NCBI RefSeq assembly: GCF_014656195.1
Contig: NZ_BNBY01000044.1
Span: 1 to 51,637 of the forward strand
Reading direction: 5' to 3'
Origin: Kitasatospora xanthocidica
Lineage (GTDB): Bacteria > Actinomycetota > Actinomycetes > Streptomycetales > Streptomycetaceae
DNA: 51,637 nt
Shown here: one piece after another, positions 1-7,657 of the stretch
Position numbering within the stretch: the stretch's first letter is position 1
How the letters are laid out: the number at the start of each line of letters is the position of its first letter
Made by a program: the position numbers and the translations under genes
Notes under the pieces: generated by a model
Seen by the model: only the letters and a program-made list of their open reading frames with translations
Databases searched by the model: none
Told to the model about the DNA's origin: nothing

Positions 1-176
1 CACCCCAGGGGGTGCCGCGCGCCGCCTCCCGCCGTCGTCCCGGTGGACGCGGCGGCCGCGTCGTCACGCCGGCCCCGTCCACCACGCCCGCGGTCCGTCC
101 GCCCGGCGCCCGCACGGGCCGGGTCCGGTCCGGTGGGGCGGCGGCCGGTCCCGGGCCGTCGGCGGTGCGGGCTCCG
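1..176. other. Left-edge stretch with no supported gene
   Basis: This is GC-rich, low-complexity DNA rich in CGG and CCG runs. Reading frames are open on both strands, but none has a ribosome-binding site or recognisable protein. It may hold the transcription end of the small secreted-protein gene that follows on the minus strand. Confidence 0.4.
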
Positions 177-446
177 TCAGTCGTTGTTCCAGCTGGCGCC
201 CGAGCCCACGAAGGAGCCGGAGACGCCGTTCTCGTCCGCCCAGATGAAGAACTCGGCGTGGGCGATCCCGTCGGGGGAGACGGAGGATTCGAGCGCCCCG
301 ACACCGGCACCGTTCTGGTTCGCGACGAACGCGCCCTTGCCGTAGTCCGCGCTCAGGCCCTCCTGGGCCGAGGCCAGGCCGGCACAGCCCATCACGAGCG
401 GGGCGGTGAGAGCGGCAACGGTCAGGACACGCTTGAAAGCACGCAT
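177..446 (-). CDS. Small secreted protein, 89 aa
   Basis: The product is a short exported protein of unknown role. Residues 1-27 form a typical Sec signal: a basic start (MRAFKRV), a hydrophobic core and a likely cut after ASA. The mature part is about 60 residues, acidic and Gly/Ser/Asn-rich, with two Trp near the C-terminus. The ATG at 446 was chosen because GGAGGAG lies 6 bases upstream; the GTG five codons earlier would lie inside that site. A Cys inside the signal (VMGC) is a weak lipobox, so a lipoprotein cannot be fully excluded. I do not recognise the family. The upstream 340 bp face the DUF4262 gene, so the two are divergently transcribed. Confidence 0.8.
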   Translation of the reverse strand: MRAFKRVLTVAALTAPLVMGCAGLASAQEGLSADYGKGAFVANQNGAGVGALESSVSPDGIAHAEFFIWADENGVSGSFVGSGASWNND

Positions 447-795
447 GGAAATCTCCTCCACGGAGTTCAGGGGTTGGAAGGGGCGGCGCCGAATCGGCCC
501 GCCGCGACTTCAGACAGCCACGCGCCGCGACCCCCCGCAAGTGCTGCCGCCGCCGGCCGGACCTCACGACTCGTCAGACACACCGAGCTGACCTGCGGGA
601 ATGCCGATCGTATGCTGACTTCCCGGGATCAGTCGGGCGGAGCAGGCCGGGGGGTCCTTCCGCGCACAGGGGGCGGGCCGCCCGAACCGGCGCCGCGCCG
701 GGCCGCGCGGAGCCCGTACCGGGTGGTCCGTCCGGGCACCCCGCGGCCGCCGCGCGCGAGCGTGGACACCGCCCCTGATCTGCTTGGATGTCCCG
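447..795. other. Divergent intergenic region, nothing firm
   Basis: About 350 bp separate the divergent starts of the small secreted protein and the DUF4262 protein. It must carry both promoters, but I find no convincing -35/-10 pair. A short AT-richer patch around 595-625 (containing GTATGCTGAC) is the most promoter-like part. Confidence 0.35.
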
Positions 796-1383
796 GTGAC
801 CGACTCGACCGCACCCCCCGTCTGCCCCTGCGTGCTCTGCGACCCCGCGGCCTCCGCGACCATCCTCGCCCGCCGGCGGCTGGCCAGGCACTGGTCCGCC
901 GAGACGGCGCACGTCCGCGAGTACGGCTGGCACGTGGTCGGGGTGGGCGGGGGAGGGGAGGTCCCGGACTGGGCGTTCACCGTCGGCCTGTGGCACTCCT
1001 ACCGGATGCCGGAGGTCGCCATGTTCGGCCTGGAGGTGCGCGGGCTGATGCACTGGGTCGGCGAGGCCGCCGCCCGGCTGCGGGACGGGGCGCCGACGGA
1101 GCCCGGCACGCTGCTGCCCGGCGTCATCGAGGACTACGAGGTCCGGCTCGAACCGGTGGACGGCAGCTGGCACCGCCCCCTGTTCGGCACGGCCGTCGGC
1201 TTCTACCGGCGCACCCCGGTCCCCGTCGTCCAACTGGTCTGGCCCGACCGGGAGCGCCGCTGGCCCTCGGACGAGCACGCCACCCCGGGCTGCCGCGCCC
1301 AGCCCAGCCTGTGGCTGCCGGTCGGCGAACACCCGCCGGGCGTCTGGACCGAGGAGGCCGCGGAGGCCGCGGCGGCCGGATGA
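796..1383 (+). CDS. DUF4262 domain protein, 195 aa
   Basis: The protein matches the DUF4262 family by its layout: an N-terminal Cys pair (CPCVLC), then a central conserved block where a Gly-Trp-His-Val segment is followed by DWAFTVGLWHSY. Those Trp/His residues are the family signature, and the family's function is unknown. The GTG at 796 is preferred over a TTG four codons upstream, although neither has a strong ribosome-binding site. The gene is convergent with the cold-shock gene, and a GC-rich hairpin lies between them. The C-terminus is alanine/glutamate-rich and probably disordered. Confidence 0.75.
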   Translation: MTDSTAPPVCPCVLCDPAASATILARRRLARHWSAETAHVREYGWHVVGVGGGGEVPDWAFTVGLWHSYRMPEVAMFGLEVRGLMHWVGEAAARLRDGAPTEPGTLLPGVIEDYEVRLEPVDGSWHRPLFGTAVGFYRRTPVPVVQLVWPDRERRWPSDEHATPGCRAQPSLWLPVGEHPPGVWTEEAAEAAAAG

Positions 1384-1409
1384 GCGGTGGGCCGGAAGGC
1401 GGGCCGGCG

Positions 1410-1443
1410 CCCGGCGGCGGGCCCGCCGGGCACCGCCGCCGGG
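1410..1443. terminator. GC hairpin between convergent genes
   Basis: Perfect 11-bp arms (CCCGGCGGCGG at 1410-1420 and its complement at 1433-1443) surround a 12-base loop. It sits between the stops of the DUF4262 and cold-shock genes, so it can serve both strands. No T-tract follows, as is usual in actinomycetes. Confidence 0.6.
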
Positions 1444-1450
1444 CCGGCGC

Positions 1451-1666
1451 CTACTGGTCCTCGACGCGCACCTTGTCGGCCTGCATGCCCTTCTGGCCCT
1501 GGACGGCCTCGAAGCTGACCTTCTGCCCCTCCACCAGGGACTTGAAGCCTTGGCTCTCGATCGCGCGGAAGTGGACGAACAGGTCGGGGCCGGACTCAGG
1601 GGTGATGAACCCGTACCCCTTCTCGTCGTTGAACCACTTGACCGTGCCGTTCTGACGATCCGTCAT
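1451..1666 (-). CDS. Cold-shock protein (CspA family), 71 aa
   Basis: This is a single cold-shock domain that binds single-stranded RNA or DNA and acts as an RNA chaperone. Both nucleic-acid motifs are visible: RNP1-like KGYGFIT at residues 16-22 and RNP2-like LFVHF at 29-33. The opening NGTVKWFNDEKGYGF is characteristic. The length is normal for the family. The ATG at 1666 follows AGGGGA at a good distance. The gene stands alone, with a hairpin beyond its stop. The AT-richer leader upstream (1667-1750) is long enough for the structured 5' UTR common in this family, but I did not resolve a structure. Confidence 0.95.
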   Translation of the reverse strand: MTDRQNGTVKWFNDEKGYGFITPESGPDLFVHFRAIESQGFKSLVEGQKVSFEAVQGQKGMQADKVRVEDQ

Positions 1667-1797
1667 GTGCTGTCCCCTGGTTGATGCGAACCGTTGTCGA
1701 CCGAGATCATTTCACGTTGCGTGAGGAATCGAGCGCCAAACGTCACACGCGTCACGGGAGCGGGTCGGGGGGATCGGGGACGCGCCGGGGACGGGCC

Positions 1798-1829
1798 GGG
1801 GGCGGGGCATCCGGCGATGCCCCGCCCCC
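1798..1829 (-). terminator. Terminator hairpin of the peptidoglycan-binding gene
   Basis: Perfect 14-bp arms (GGGGGCGGGGCATC at 1798-1811 and its complement at 1816-1829) enclose the loop CGGC. The hairpin begins 11 bases beyond the stop of the minus-strand gene ending at 1841. Confidence 0.75.
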
Positions 1830-1840
1830 CGGCGTCGTTC

Positions 1841-2206
1841 CTAGTGGCAGTTGGGGTAGGTGTTCACAGAGCTCCACCAGTCCAGCGCGCCCCAGGTCTG
1901 CGGGCCGACGTCGCCGTCCACCTGGAGGTACCCCATACAGGCCTGGAAGTAGCGGACGGAGTCCAGGGTGGCCTGGCCGAACACCCCGTCGACGGTGATC
2001 TTGGCGCGGGTGTCGGGGTTGATCGAGTAGTTCAGCTCGCACTGGAGCTCCCGTACGGCGTCGCCGGTGGCGCCGTACTTCAGCAGCGGCTCGCTGGTGC
2101 TCCAGTCGCCGCAGCGCGACCCCGCGGCGTTGGCAGTGCCGGCGGTGGCGACGGTGCCGGCGAGGAGCAGGCCGGTGGCGGCCAGCCCGATGACGATCTT
2201 GCGCAA
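1841..2206 (-). CDS. Secreted peptidoglycan-binding protein, 121 aa
   Basis: This exported protein has one PG_binding_1-type domain. From the TTG start at 2206, residues 1-26 are a signal peptide (LRKIVIGLAATGLLLAGTV, cleaved near ANA). The mature domain has the family pattern: GATGDAVRELQCELN, then VDGVFGQATLDSVRYFQ, then VDGDVGPQTWGAL. Three cysteines could pair outside the cell. The start was chosen because GGGAGG lies 8 bases before the TTG and the signal peptide then begins correctly; an upstream ATG would add 19 basic residues. It probably anchors at the cell wall or modulates wall hydrolysis. No catalytic domain is present. Confidence 0.88.
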   Translation of the reverse strand: MRKIVIGLAATGLLLAGTVATAGTANAAGSRCGDWSTSEPLLKYGATGDAVRELQCELNYSINPDTRAKITVDGVFGQATLDSVRYFQACMGYLQVDGDVGPQTWGALDWWSSVNTYPNCH

Positions 2207-2359
2207 GGTGGTTCCCTCCCGTTGGCGTGCGCCGTAACGGCGGCGCAGCGTGTGCCTCGACACTAGTCAGGGCGCATGCCCCAGAGGGGTATCCAATTGA
2301 GCGCCGTTTCCGTGGGCCAATCGACAGACGGCCTCGGGGTGTTCGGGGCCTCGGGGCGG

Positions 2360-3016
2360 TCAGCCGCCGCCCAGGCCGCCCTGGGCGGCGATCATGGTCA
2401 GCCCCAGCCCGTGCACCGCCCGGGCCAGGCCCGGGGTCCGGTCGGCGAGGCGGCCGGTGAGCGCGGCGATCCGCTCGGCGTGGGCGCCGCGGTCGTGGCG
2501 CGAGAGCACCAGCCGCAGGTGCCCGTGGGCGGCCAGCGCCGCCAGGGCCGCGTCGGCGAACGGCACCGCGGCGACCGGGGTGTCGCCGCGTACGAGCGCG
2601 GCCACCCGTGCCTGGAGGTCCAGGGCCTCGCGCGGGTCCTCCATCGCCACCGTCCGCCGCGGCGCGACCGGGCCGTAGGGGTCGCGGTCCGCCATGGTCA
2701 CCACGCCGAGCACCGCGAGCCGCTCCTCGACGGCCTCCAGGGTGTCCTCGCGGCCGCGCCTGATCCACGTCTTCCAGCCGTGCGGGCGGGCGTCGCCCAG
2801 TTCTGCGAGCAGCGCGTCCAGGACCGGGTCCCCGGTGGCGGCGCCGGAGGCGACCCGCACCCGGCCCGCCCCGTCCTCCGCGACGGCGCCCCGGTGGGCG
2901 AGCTCGGCCAGGGCGGCGGCGCGCACCAGGAACCCGGCGCGGGCGCGGTCCTGCAGGGACCGGGCCCGGGTGTCGAAGGCCAGCAGATAGGTGTCCAGAT
3001 GCAGTCCTCGGCTCAT
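2360..3016 (-). CDS. GPP34 (GOLPH3-like) family protein, 218 aa
   Basis: The length and pattern fit the GPP34 family, the bacterial relatives of Golgi phosphoprotein 3: an all-alpha fold with an N-terminal LHLDTYLLAFD and an RAGFLVRAAALAELAHRGAV helix pair. A Lys-Thr-Trp segment (GWKTWIRRG) follows, then a long C-terminal helical region ending in a Gly-rich tail. Eukaryotic members bind phosphatidylinositol 4-phosphate; actinomycetes carry many copies whose roles are mostly unknown. The ATG at 3016 gives a natural N-terminus. The gene runs in the same direction as the GntR gene upstream, with a 42-bp gap. Confidence 0.85.
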   Translation of the reverse strand: MSRGLHLDTYLLAFDTRARSLQDRARAGFLVRAAALAELAHRGAVAEDGAGRVRVASGAATGDPVLDALLAELGDARPHGWKTWIRRGREDTLEAVEERLAVLGVVTMADRDPYGPVAPRRTVAMEDPREALDLQARVAALVRGDTPVAAVPFADAALAALAAHGHLRLVLSRHDRGAHAERIAALTGRLADRTPGLARAVHGLGLTMIAAQGGLGGG

Positions 3017-3058
3017 GGCACCGACGATAGGGCGCCACGCGGGGCCGCCGCTCAGCGC

Positions 3059-3850
3059 TCACCCCGCGGCGGTCGTGCCCTCCGGGTCGGTGCCGTCCGG
3101 GCCTGTGCCGTCCGGGTCGGTGCCGTCCGGGTCCGTGCCGGCCGTGTCCGTGCCGGCCGGGTCCGTGCCGTCCGGGTCGGGGAGGAGGGCGAGCAGGCTG
3201 CGGCGGGCGGTGTCGACGTGTTCGGCGGCGAGCCGGTCGAGGTGGTGCTCGTCGCCGCCCGCCCGCAGCAGCCGGGCGAGTTCGCGGTGTTCGGCGACGA
3301 CCAGCGCGCGGTACTGGCCGCGGGCGAGCGAGACCCGCTGCAGCTGGAACAGGAACACCTGGGACCGTACGGCCTGCCAGGCCGCGGTGAGCCGGCCGTT
3401 GCCGGCGGCCCGGTAGATCCGGTCGTGGAAGGCCATGTCCAGGGCGAGCAGGCGCGGCACCCCGGCGCCGGCGGCCAGTTCGGCGGCCATCTCGTCGACG
3501 AGCCGGTCGAGTTCGTCGAGGTCCCGCGGTGTCGCCCGGCGCAGCGCGGTGACGGCGGCGAGCCGGTCGAGGGCGGCGCGCACCCGGTAGACCTCCTCCA
3601 CGTCGGCGGCGGTCGCCGCCACGACGGTGGTCGGCCGGTGCCAGCCGGTGCGGATCAGCCCTTCGCGCTGCAGCCGGGCGAGCCCTTCGCGCACGGCCCC
3701 GCGGCTGACGCCCAGTGACTCGGCGAGCTCGACCTCCCGCAGCGGGGCGCCGGGCGGGAAGCGTCCGGCGAAGACGGCGTCGCGGACCCGGTCGGCGACC
3801 TCGTCGGCCAGTCCGCGCCGGACCGCCTTCGGCAGGGGTTCATCGTCCAT
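3059..3850 (-). CDS. GntR regulator, FCD subfamily, with repeat tail, 263 aa
   Basis: Residues about 10-75 are a GntR winged helix (GAPLREVELAESLGVSRGAVREGLARLQREGL). Residues about 85-220 are an FCD ligand-binding helical bundle carrying the Asp/His metal residues seen in this class (MAFHDRIYRAAGN, AEHRELARLL, EHVDTARRSLL). After residue 222 the protein ends in seven pentapeptide repeats of the DPDGT type, a tail not usual for the family. It is divergent from a VOC-SDR operon across 46 bp, so it very likely controls that operon and itself. FadR-type relatives usually repress catabolic genes and respond to an organic acid. Confidence 0.88.
   Translation of the reverse strand: MDDEPLPKAVRRGLADEVADRVRDAVFAGRFPPGAPLREVELAESLGVSRGAVREGLARLQREGLIRTGWHRPTTVVAATAADVEEVYRVRAALDRLAAVTALRRATPRDLDELDRLVDEMAAELAAGAGVPRLLALDMAFHDRIYRAAGNGRLTAAWQAVRSQVFLFQLQRVSLARGQYRALVVAEHRELARLLRAGGDEHHLDRLAAEHVDTARRSLLALLPDPDGTDPAGTDTAGTDPDGTDPDGTGPDGTDPEGTTAAG
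3074..3178. repeat. 15-bp coding tandem repeat in the GntR gene
   Basis: Seven in-frame copies of a 15-base unit (GTGCCGTCCGGGTCG-like on the plus strand) encode DPEGT, GPDGT, DPDGT, DPDGT, DTAGT, DPAGT and DPDGT. Copies differ by single substitutions, which suggests expansion by slippage. Confidence 0.85.
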
Positions 3851-3896
3851 GTCCGAATGTTGACATCAGGTCGTGCCGGGGATCAAGGTGAGGGAC
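3851..3896. promoter_or_regulatory. Divergent control region, GntR / VOC-SDR operon
   Basis: Only 46 bp separate the GntR start (3850) and the VOC start (3897). It contains a small inverted repeat ATGT-TG-ACAT at 3857-3866, overlapping a TTGACA at 3860-3865 on the plus strand. The repeat is the likely GntR operator. No good -10 is seen at the right distance. Confidence 0.5.
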
Positions 3897-4319
3897 ATGA
3901 CCCGTCCTGCCTTTCATCTCGCCGTCCCCGTCGACGACTTGGTCCGTGCCCGCGCGTTCTACGGCGGTGTGCTCGGGCTCCCGGAGGGCCGGTCGGCCGA
4001 CGGCTGGGTCGACTGGGACTTCCACGGCCACCAGCTGGTGACGCACCTGGTCGCCGGTCCCCGGCCGGACGCCGCCGGACACGGCACCGTGGACGGCCAC
4101 GCCGTGCCGGTGCCGCACTTCGGGCTGGTGCTGGACGTCGACGCCTTCCACGCCCTGGCCGGGCGGCTGGCCGACGCCGGTACCGGGTTCGTCATCGCGC
4201 CGACCCTGCGCTTCGCCGGGCAGCCGGCCGAGCAGTGGACCATGTTCCTGCACGACCCGGCCGGCAACGCCCTGGAGTTCAAGGCGTTCCGGGACGAGAC
4301 CCGGCTGTTCGCCCGGTGA
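3897..4319 (+). CDS. VOC family protein (glyoxalase-like), 140 aa
   Basis: A single vicinal-oxygen-chelate protein. The N-terminal half begins AFHLAVPVDDLVRARAFYGGVLGLPEGR. The C-terminal half contains the metal-site-type HFGLVLDVDAF and ends FLHDPAGNALEFKAF, the expected Glu position. Such proteins are lyases, dioxygenases or resistance proteins that bind a metal; the substrate cannot be told from sequence. The ATG at 3897 follows AGGTGAGG, and a GTG eight codons upstream lacks a site. The stop overlaps the GTG start of the SDR gene, so the two are translationally coupled and divergent from GntR. Confidence 0.88.
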   Translation: MTRPAFHLAVPVDDLVRARAFYGGVLGLPEGRSADGWVDWDFHGHQLVTHLVAGPRPDAAGHGTVDGHAVPVPHFGLVLDVDAFHALAGRLADAGTGFVIAPTLRFAGQPAEQWTMFLHDPAGNALEFKAFRDETRLFAR

Positions 4320-5077
4320 GGGGCGTCCTGGTCACCGGGGCCTCCCGGGGCATCGGCCGGGCCGTGGCGCGGGCCTTCGCCGCCCGCGGCGACCGCGTCG
4401 CCGTGCACTACGCCTCCAGCCGGGCCCAGGCCGAGCGGACCCTGGCCGAACTGCCCGGCGAGGGGCACGTCCTGGTGGACGGCGACCTCGGCGACCCGGC
4501 CGCGGCCGAGCGCATCGCCCAGGCGGCGGAGGAACGGCTCGGCGGGGTGGACGTCCTGGTCAACAACGCCGCCGTGGCCACCTCGGCGGCCAACGCCCAC
4601 CCGGTGGCCGAGGTGTCGTACGAGGACTGGCAGCGGGTCTGGCGCGAGATGGTCGACGTCAACCTGCTCGGCGCGGCGAACCTCGGCTACTGCGTGGCCC
4701 GGCGCCTGATCGCCCGCGGCGCCCCCGGCCGGATCGTCCACATCGGCTCGCGCGGCGCCTTCCGCGGCGAGCCGGACCACCCCGCGTACGGCGCGAGCAA
4801 GGCCGCGCTGCACGCCCTCGGCCAGTCCCTGGCCGTCGCCCTGGCCCCGCACGGGATCTCGGTGACCTCGGTGGCCCCGGGCTTCACCGCCACCGACCGG
4901 GTCGCCGACCGGCTGACCGGCGCGTCGGGGCTGGCCCTGCGCGAGCAGAGCCCGTTCGGCCGGGTCGGCACCCCGGAGGAGGTCGCCGCGGCCGTGCTCT
5001 ACCTGGCCTCCCCCGAGGCGACCTGGGCCTCCGGCACCGTCCTGGACCTCAACGGGGCCTCCCACCTGCGCCTTTGA
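4316..5077 (+). CDS. SDR family oxidoreductase, 253 aa
   Basis: A classical short-chain dehydrogenase/reductase. The cofactor site is TGASRGIG at residues 7-14, NNAA is at 83-86, and the catalytic Ser145, Tyr158 and Lys162 (YGASK) are all present. The Ala/Arg residues after the first strand favour NADP(H). The length is typical. The GTG start at 4316 overlaps the VOC stop in the pattern GTGA, so the VOC and SDR proteins are made from one message and probably act on the same compound under GntR control. The C-terminus (SGTVLDLNGASHLRL) resembles 3-oxoacyl-ACP-reductase-like SDRs. Confidence 0.92.
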   Translation: MRGVLVTGASRGIGRAVARAFAARGDRVAVHYASSRAQAERTLAELPGEGHVLVDGDLGDPAAAERIAQAAEERLGGVDVLVNNAAVATSAANAHPVAEVSYEDWQRVWREMVDVNLLGAANLGYCVARRLIARGAPGRIVHIGSRGAFRGEPDHPAYGASKAALHALGQSLAVALAPHGISVTSVAPGFTATDRVADRLTGASGLALREQSPFGRVGTPEEVAAAVLYLASPEATWASGTVLDLNGASHLRL

Positions 5078-5101
5078 CGATCCATCAGATCAGCGCCGGG
5101 C

Positions 5102-6040
5102 TCAGCCCAGCAGGCGCAGCCGGGTCGCGGAGACGCCGAGGCGCACGCTCTGGCCCCAGGTGAGGTCCAGGGCGTCCGCCTCGATCCCGTCGCCGAACGC
5201 GACCAGGCGCTCGGACTCGACGGTGAGCACCAGCCGCTGCCCGGCCTCCAGCAGGCCGTGCACCCGGCTGGTCCCGGTGGTGGGGGAGGGCCAGGCCTCG
5301 CGGACGAACCAGGCCAGCGCCGACGCGTCCGGGCCGGGCAGGGCGGGCAGGCAGGCCGGGCCGCCGCGCTCCAGCCAGGCCGAGCGGCACCAGCCGGTGG
5401 CGCCGGTGCCGGTGGAGACCAGGACGCCCGAGGAGGCCTGGGCCTCCACCGGCCCGGTGGCGTCGGGACCCTCAGAGGCATCGGGGGCGCCGGCGGTGCC
5501 CAGTCGGTAGCGCGCCGTCTGGTGGCCGGCCTGCCCGACGTACACCTCGTTCAGCGCGAGCAGCCGCTGGCCGTCGTCCGCGACGGCCTCGACCATCGTC
5601 CGCTCCTCCAGCGCCCCCGCGCCGCCCGCCGCCGCGGCCCGCAGCAGCGCGGGCAGGGCCTCCACCCGGTGCCGCACCAGCACACCGGGGTTGCGGCCCG
5701 GGTCGGCGTCCACGCCGACCACCGGCTGACCGTCCAGGTACTTGGCGACGTTGGCCACCAGACCGTCCTGGCCGACCACGGCCACCACGTCCCCGGGCTC
5801 GAACAGGAAACGCGGCAGGTCCGACCGCTCGACCCGGCTGCGCCGCCAGTCCAGCGGCACGGCCGCCGCCGCCCCGGCGAGCGCCGCCGCCTGCCGGTGG
5901 TGGCGCCCCTCCACCTCCCGCGCCGAACGCCCCCGGGAGGCGAGGAAGAACGCGGCCTGCCCGGGCGTGCCGTGCCGGGCCACCAGCTCCTCGTACTCGG
6001 TGCGCCGGTGAACCAGCACCACCCGCGGGGCGAGGCTCAC
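5102..6040 (-). CDS. NAD-kinase-like (ATP-NAD kinase fold) protein, 312 aa
   Basis: The fold is recognisable from three motifs: GQDG at residues 90-93 where NAD kinases have GGDG, LNE at 163-165, and STGTGATG at 209-216 matching the STPTGSTAY-type strand. The C-terminal beta-rich part ends VRLGVSATRLRLL. The first Gly of the phosphate-binding motif is Gln and the following Thr is Leu, so activity on ATP/NAD is uncertain; related actinobacterial proteins are often called sugar kinases. The GTG start overlaps the SPFH stop by 4 bases, so its translation depends on the SPFH gene and the two probably work together. Confidence 0.8.
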   Translation of the reverse strand: MSLAPRVVLVHRRTEYEELVARHGTPGQAAFFLASRGRSAREVEGRHHRQAAALAGAAAAVPLDWRRSRVERSDLPRFLFEPGDVVAVVGQDGLVANVAKYLDGQPVVGVDADPGRNPGVLVRHRVEALPALLRAAAAGGAGALEERTMVEAVADDGQRLLALNEVYVGQAGHQTARYRLGTAGAPDASEGPDATGPVEAQASSGVLVSTGTGATGWCRSAWLERGGPACLPALPGPDASALAWFVREAWPSPTTGTSRVHGLLEAGQRLVLTVESERLVAFGDGIEADALDLTWGQSVRLGVSATRLRLLG

Positions 6041-7119
6041 CGCTGCGCCCCGGGAGCCTGCGCCCCGGAAGCCTGACCCCCGGAAGCCTGACCCCCGGGG
6101 GCCTGCGCCCCGGGGGCCTGAGCCCCCGGGCCGCCGAGGCGGGCCAGCAGGCCGGTGAGCACGTCCGGGGTGAGCGTCACGCTGTCGATCCGCGGCAGGT
6201 GCTCGGCCAGCCGCATCAGCGCCAGCGCCCGCAGCACCGCCGGATCGGCCTGCTGGTGGGCCGTCAGCCAGGCGGCCTCCGCCGCCGCCCGGGCCTCGCC
6301 CAGCTCACGGGCGGCCTGCGCGTCGGCGCCGGCCAGCCGGGTGCGGCGCTGCGCCTCGGCGTCGGCGCGCACCCGGTCGGCGACGGCCTCCTCCTCCGCC
6401 TGGAGCCGCTGGTTGGCGCCCTGCTGGGCGAGCAACTGCTCCTCGCGGCGGGCGAGTTCGATGCGGTTGGCGAGCTCGTTCTCGGCGATGCCGCGCTCGT
6501 GCTCGACGGCCACCGCGCGGCGCTCGAAGGTCGCCCGGTCGGCCTCCTGCTGGACCAGTTCGCGGGCGGGGGTGCGCAGCGCCCGCTCGACCTCCGGTTC
6601 GGGCCGCAGCGCCACCACCCGGACGGCGATCACGGCCAGGCCGGTCTCGGTGATCCGGGGCTCGTCGGCGAGGCCCTCGGCCATCCGGGCGCGCACCGCG
6701 CTCACCCCGTCGGCGAGGGCGGCGGCGAGCGGGGTGCGGGCGAGCAGGCCGAGCGCGTGCTGCTGGGCGGTCTCGGTGAGCAGGGTGGCGAGCTGGTCGA
6801 GCGGGGCCGCGCGCCAGGCGCCGGTGTCCGGGTCGATCCCGAAGTCGACGCGGGTGGCGGCGGTGGCCGGGTCGGTGACCCGGTAGGTGAGCGTCGCCTG
6901 GACGGTGACGTCCTGGAAGTCGGAGGTGCGGGCGTGGAAGAGCATGGCGAGCTCGCGGTCGTCCACCGGGACCTCGGAGATCGCGGCGGTCAGCGGCCGG
7001 AACCAGAACGCCAGCCCGGTCCCGTCGTGGGCGACCTTCCCGCGCCGCAGGTGGCGGATGTGCGCGGTGGGGACGGCGCGCAGGTGGCGCCGCCCGAATC
7101 GTCTGGTGATGTCGGCCAT
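6037..7119 (-). CDS. SPFH (band 7 / slipin) domain protein, 360 aa
   Basis: The N-terminal half carries an SPFH domain (VPVDDRELAMLFHARTSDFQDVTVQATLTYRVTDP, then DGVSAVRARMAEGL and GLAVIAVRVVAL). A long charged helix follows (about residues 185-300, rich in Glu/Arg/Ala/Gln) and probably forms a coiled coil for ring assembly. There is no N-terminal membrane segment or hairpin, so it is likely cytoplasmic or peripheral. The C-terminal 28 residues are repeats of GAQAP/GGQAS. The ATG at 7119 follows GGGGT; an upstream ATG would start inside a direct repeat. It is first in a two-gene unit with the NAD-kinase-like gene. Confidence 0.85.
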   Translation of the reverse strand: MADITRRFGRRHLRAVPTAHIRHLRRGKVAHDGTGLAFWFRPLTAAISEVPVDDRELAMLFHARTSDFQDVTVQATLTYRVTDPATAATRVDFGIDPDTGAWRAAPLDQLATLLTETAQQHALGLLARTPLAAALADGVSAVRARMAEGLADEPRITETGLAVIAVRVVALRPEPEVERALRTPARELVQQEADRATFERRAVAVEHERGIAENELANRIELARREEQLLAQQGANQRLQAEEEAVADRVRADAEAQRRTRLAGADAQAARELGEARAAAEAAWLTAHQQADPAVLRALALMRLAEHLPRIDSVTLTPDVLTGLLARLGGPGAQAPGAQAPGGQASGGQASGAQAPGAQR

Positions 7120-7157
7120 CGGAGAACCCCTTTTCGTCATGGCGACGATATGAGGCG

Positions 7158-7192
7158 ACCCCCTTTTTCGTCAAGATGACGAAAAAGGGGGT
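7158..7192. terminator. Perfect 16-bp hairpin between MarR and SPFH genes
   Basis: The arms ACCCCCTTTTTCGTCA (7158-7173) and its exact complement (7177-7192) leave a 3-base loop. It lies 25 bp beyond the MarR stop and 39 bp before the SPFH start, both minus strand. The A/T block inside each arm means either strand ends in a T-run, which fits an intrinsic terminator. The left-arm sequence CCCCTTTTCGTCA recurs at 7127-7139 next to the SPFH start, so a protein-binding role is also possible. Confidence 0.65.
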
Positions 7193-7216
7193 GCGGGGTC
7201 GGCGGGCCTGCCGCGC

Positions 7217-7636
7217 TCAGGCCTCCAGGACCAGCCGCAGGAGCTCGCACAGGGCCTCGCGCTGCGGTGCGGTGAGCCGGGCCAGCGGGTCGGCGGCGAA
7301 TGGCGTCCGGGCGCGCAGGTCCGCAGCGACGGCGCGCCCGGCCTCGGTGGCGGCGACACGCTTGATCCGCCGGTCGTTCTCGTCGAGGCTGCGCTCGACC
7401 AGGCCGCGCGCCTCCAGCCGGTCGATGATCACGGTCACGTTGGACGGCTCCGCGTGCAGCCGTTCGGCGACGCGGCGCATCGGCACCGGGCTCTCGGCCG
7501 CGAGCAGCGCCTTGGCCTGCAGTGGGGTCAGGTCGTGGGCCGCGGCGGCGGCCTCGGACTCCTGGGTGTAGCGGCGGTTGACGGCCGCGAAGAGGCCGAC
7601 GACCTCCCCGGTGAGCTCATCCGATGGGTTGGACAT
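7217..7636 (-). CDS. MarR family regulator, 139 aa
   Basis: A winged-helix MarR protein of normal size. The DNA-binding core is at about residues 35-95 (LTPLQAKALLAAES, MRRVAERLHAEPSNVTVIIDRLEARGLVERS), followed by the wing with DENDRRIKRVAATEAG. The ATG at 7636 (MSNPSDE) was preferred to an upstream start that would run through promoter DNA. It is divergent from an SDR gene, and a 17-bp inverted repeat lies in the shared gap. MarR proteins of this type usually repress the neighbour and release DNA on binding a phenolic or oxidised ligand. Confidence 0.92.
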   Translation of the reverse strand: MSNPSDELTGEVVGLFAAVNRRYTQESEAAAAAHDLTPLQAKALLAAESPVPMRRVAERLHAEPSNVTVIIDRLEARGLVERSLDENDRRIKRVAATEAGRAVAADLRARTPFAADPLARLTAPQREALCELLRLVLEA

Positions 7637-7657
7637 GGGGCCAGCGTAACGAGGTGC

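Noticed and set aside
12..1655. Very long plus-strand frame (547 codons)
   Set aside because: Arg/Gly/Pro-rich translation with no family and no ribosome-binding site. It lies over three supported genes and is a GC-skew shadow.
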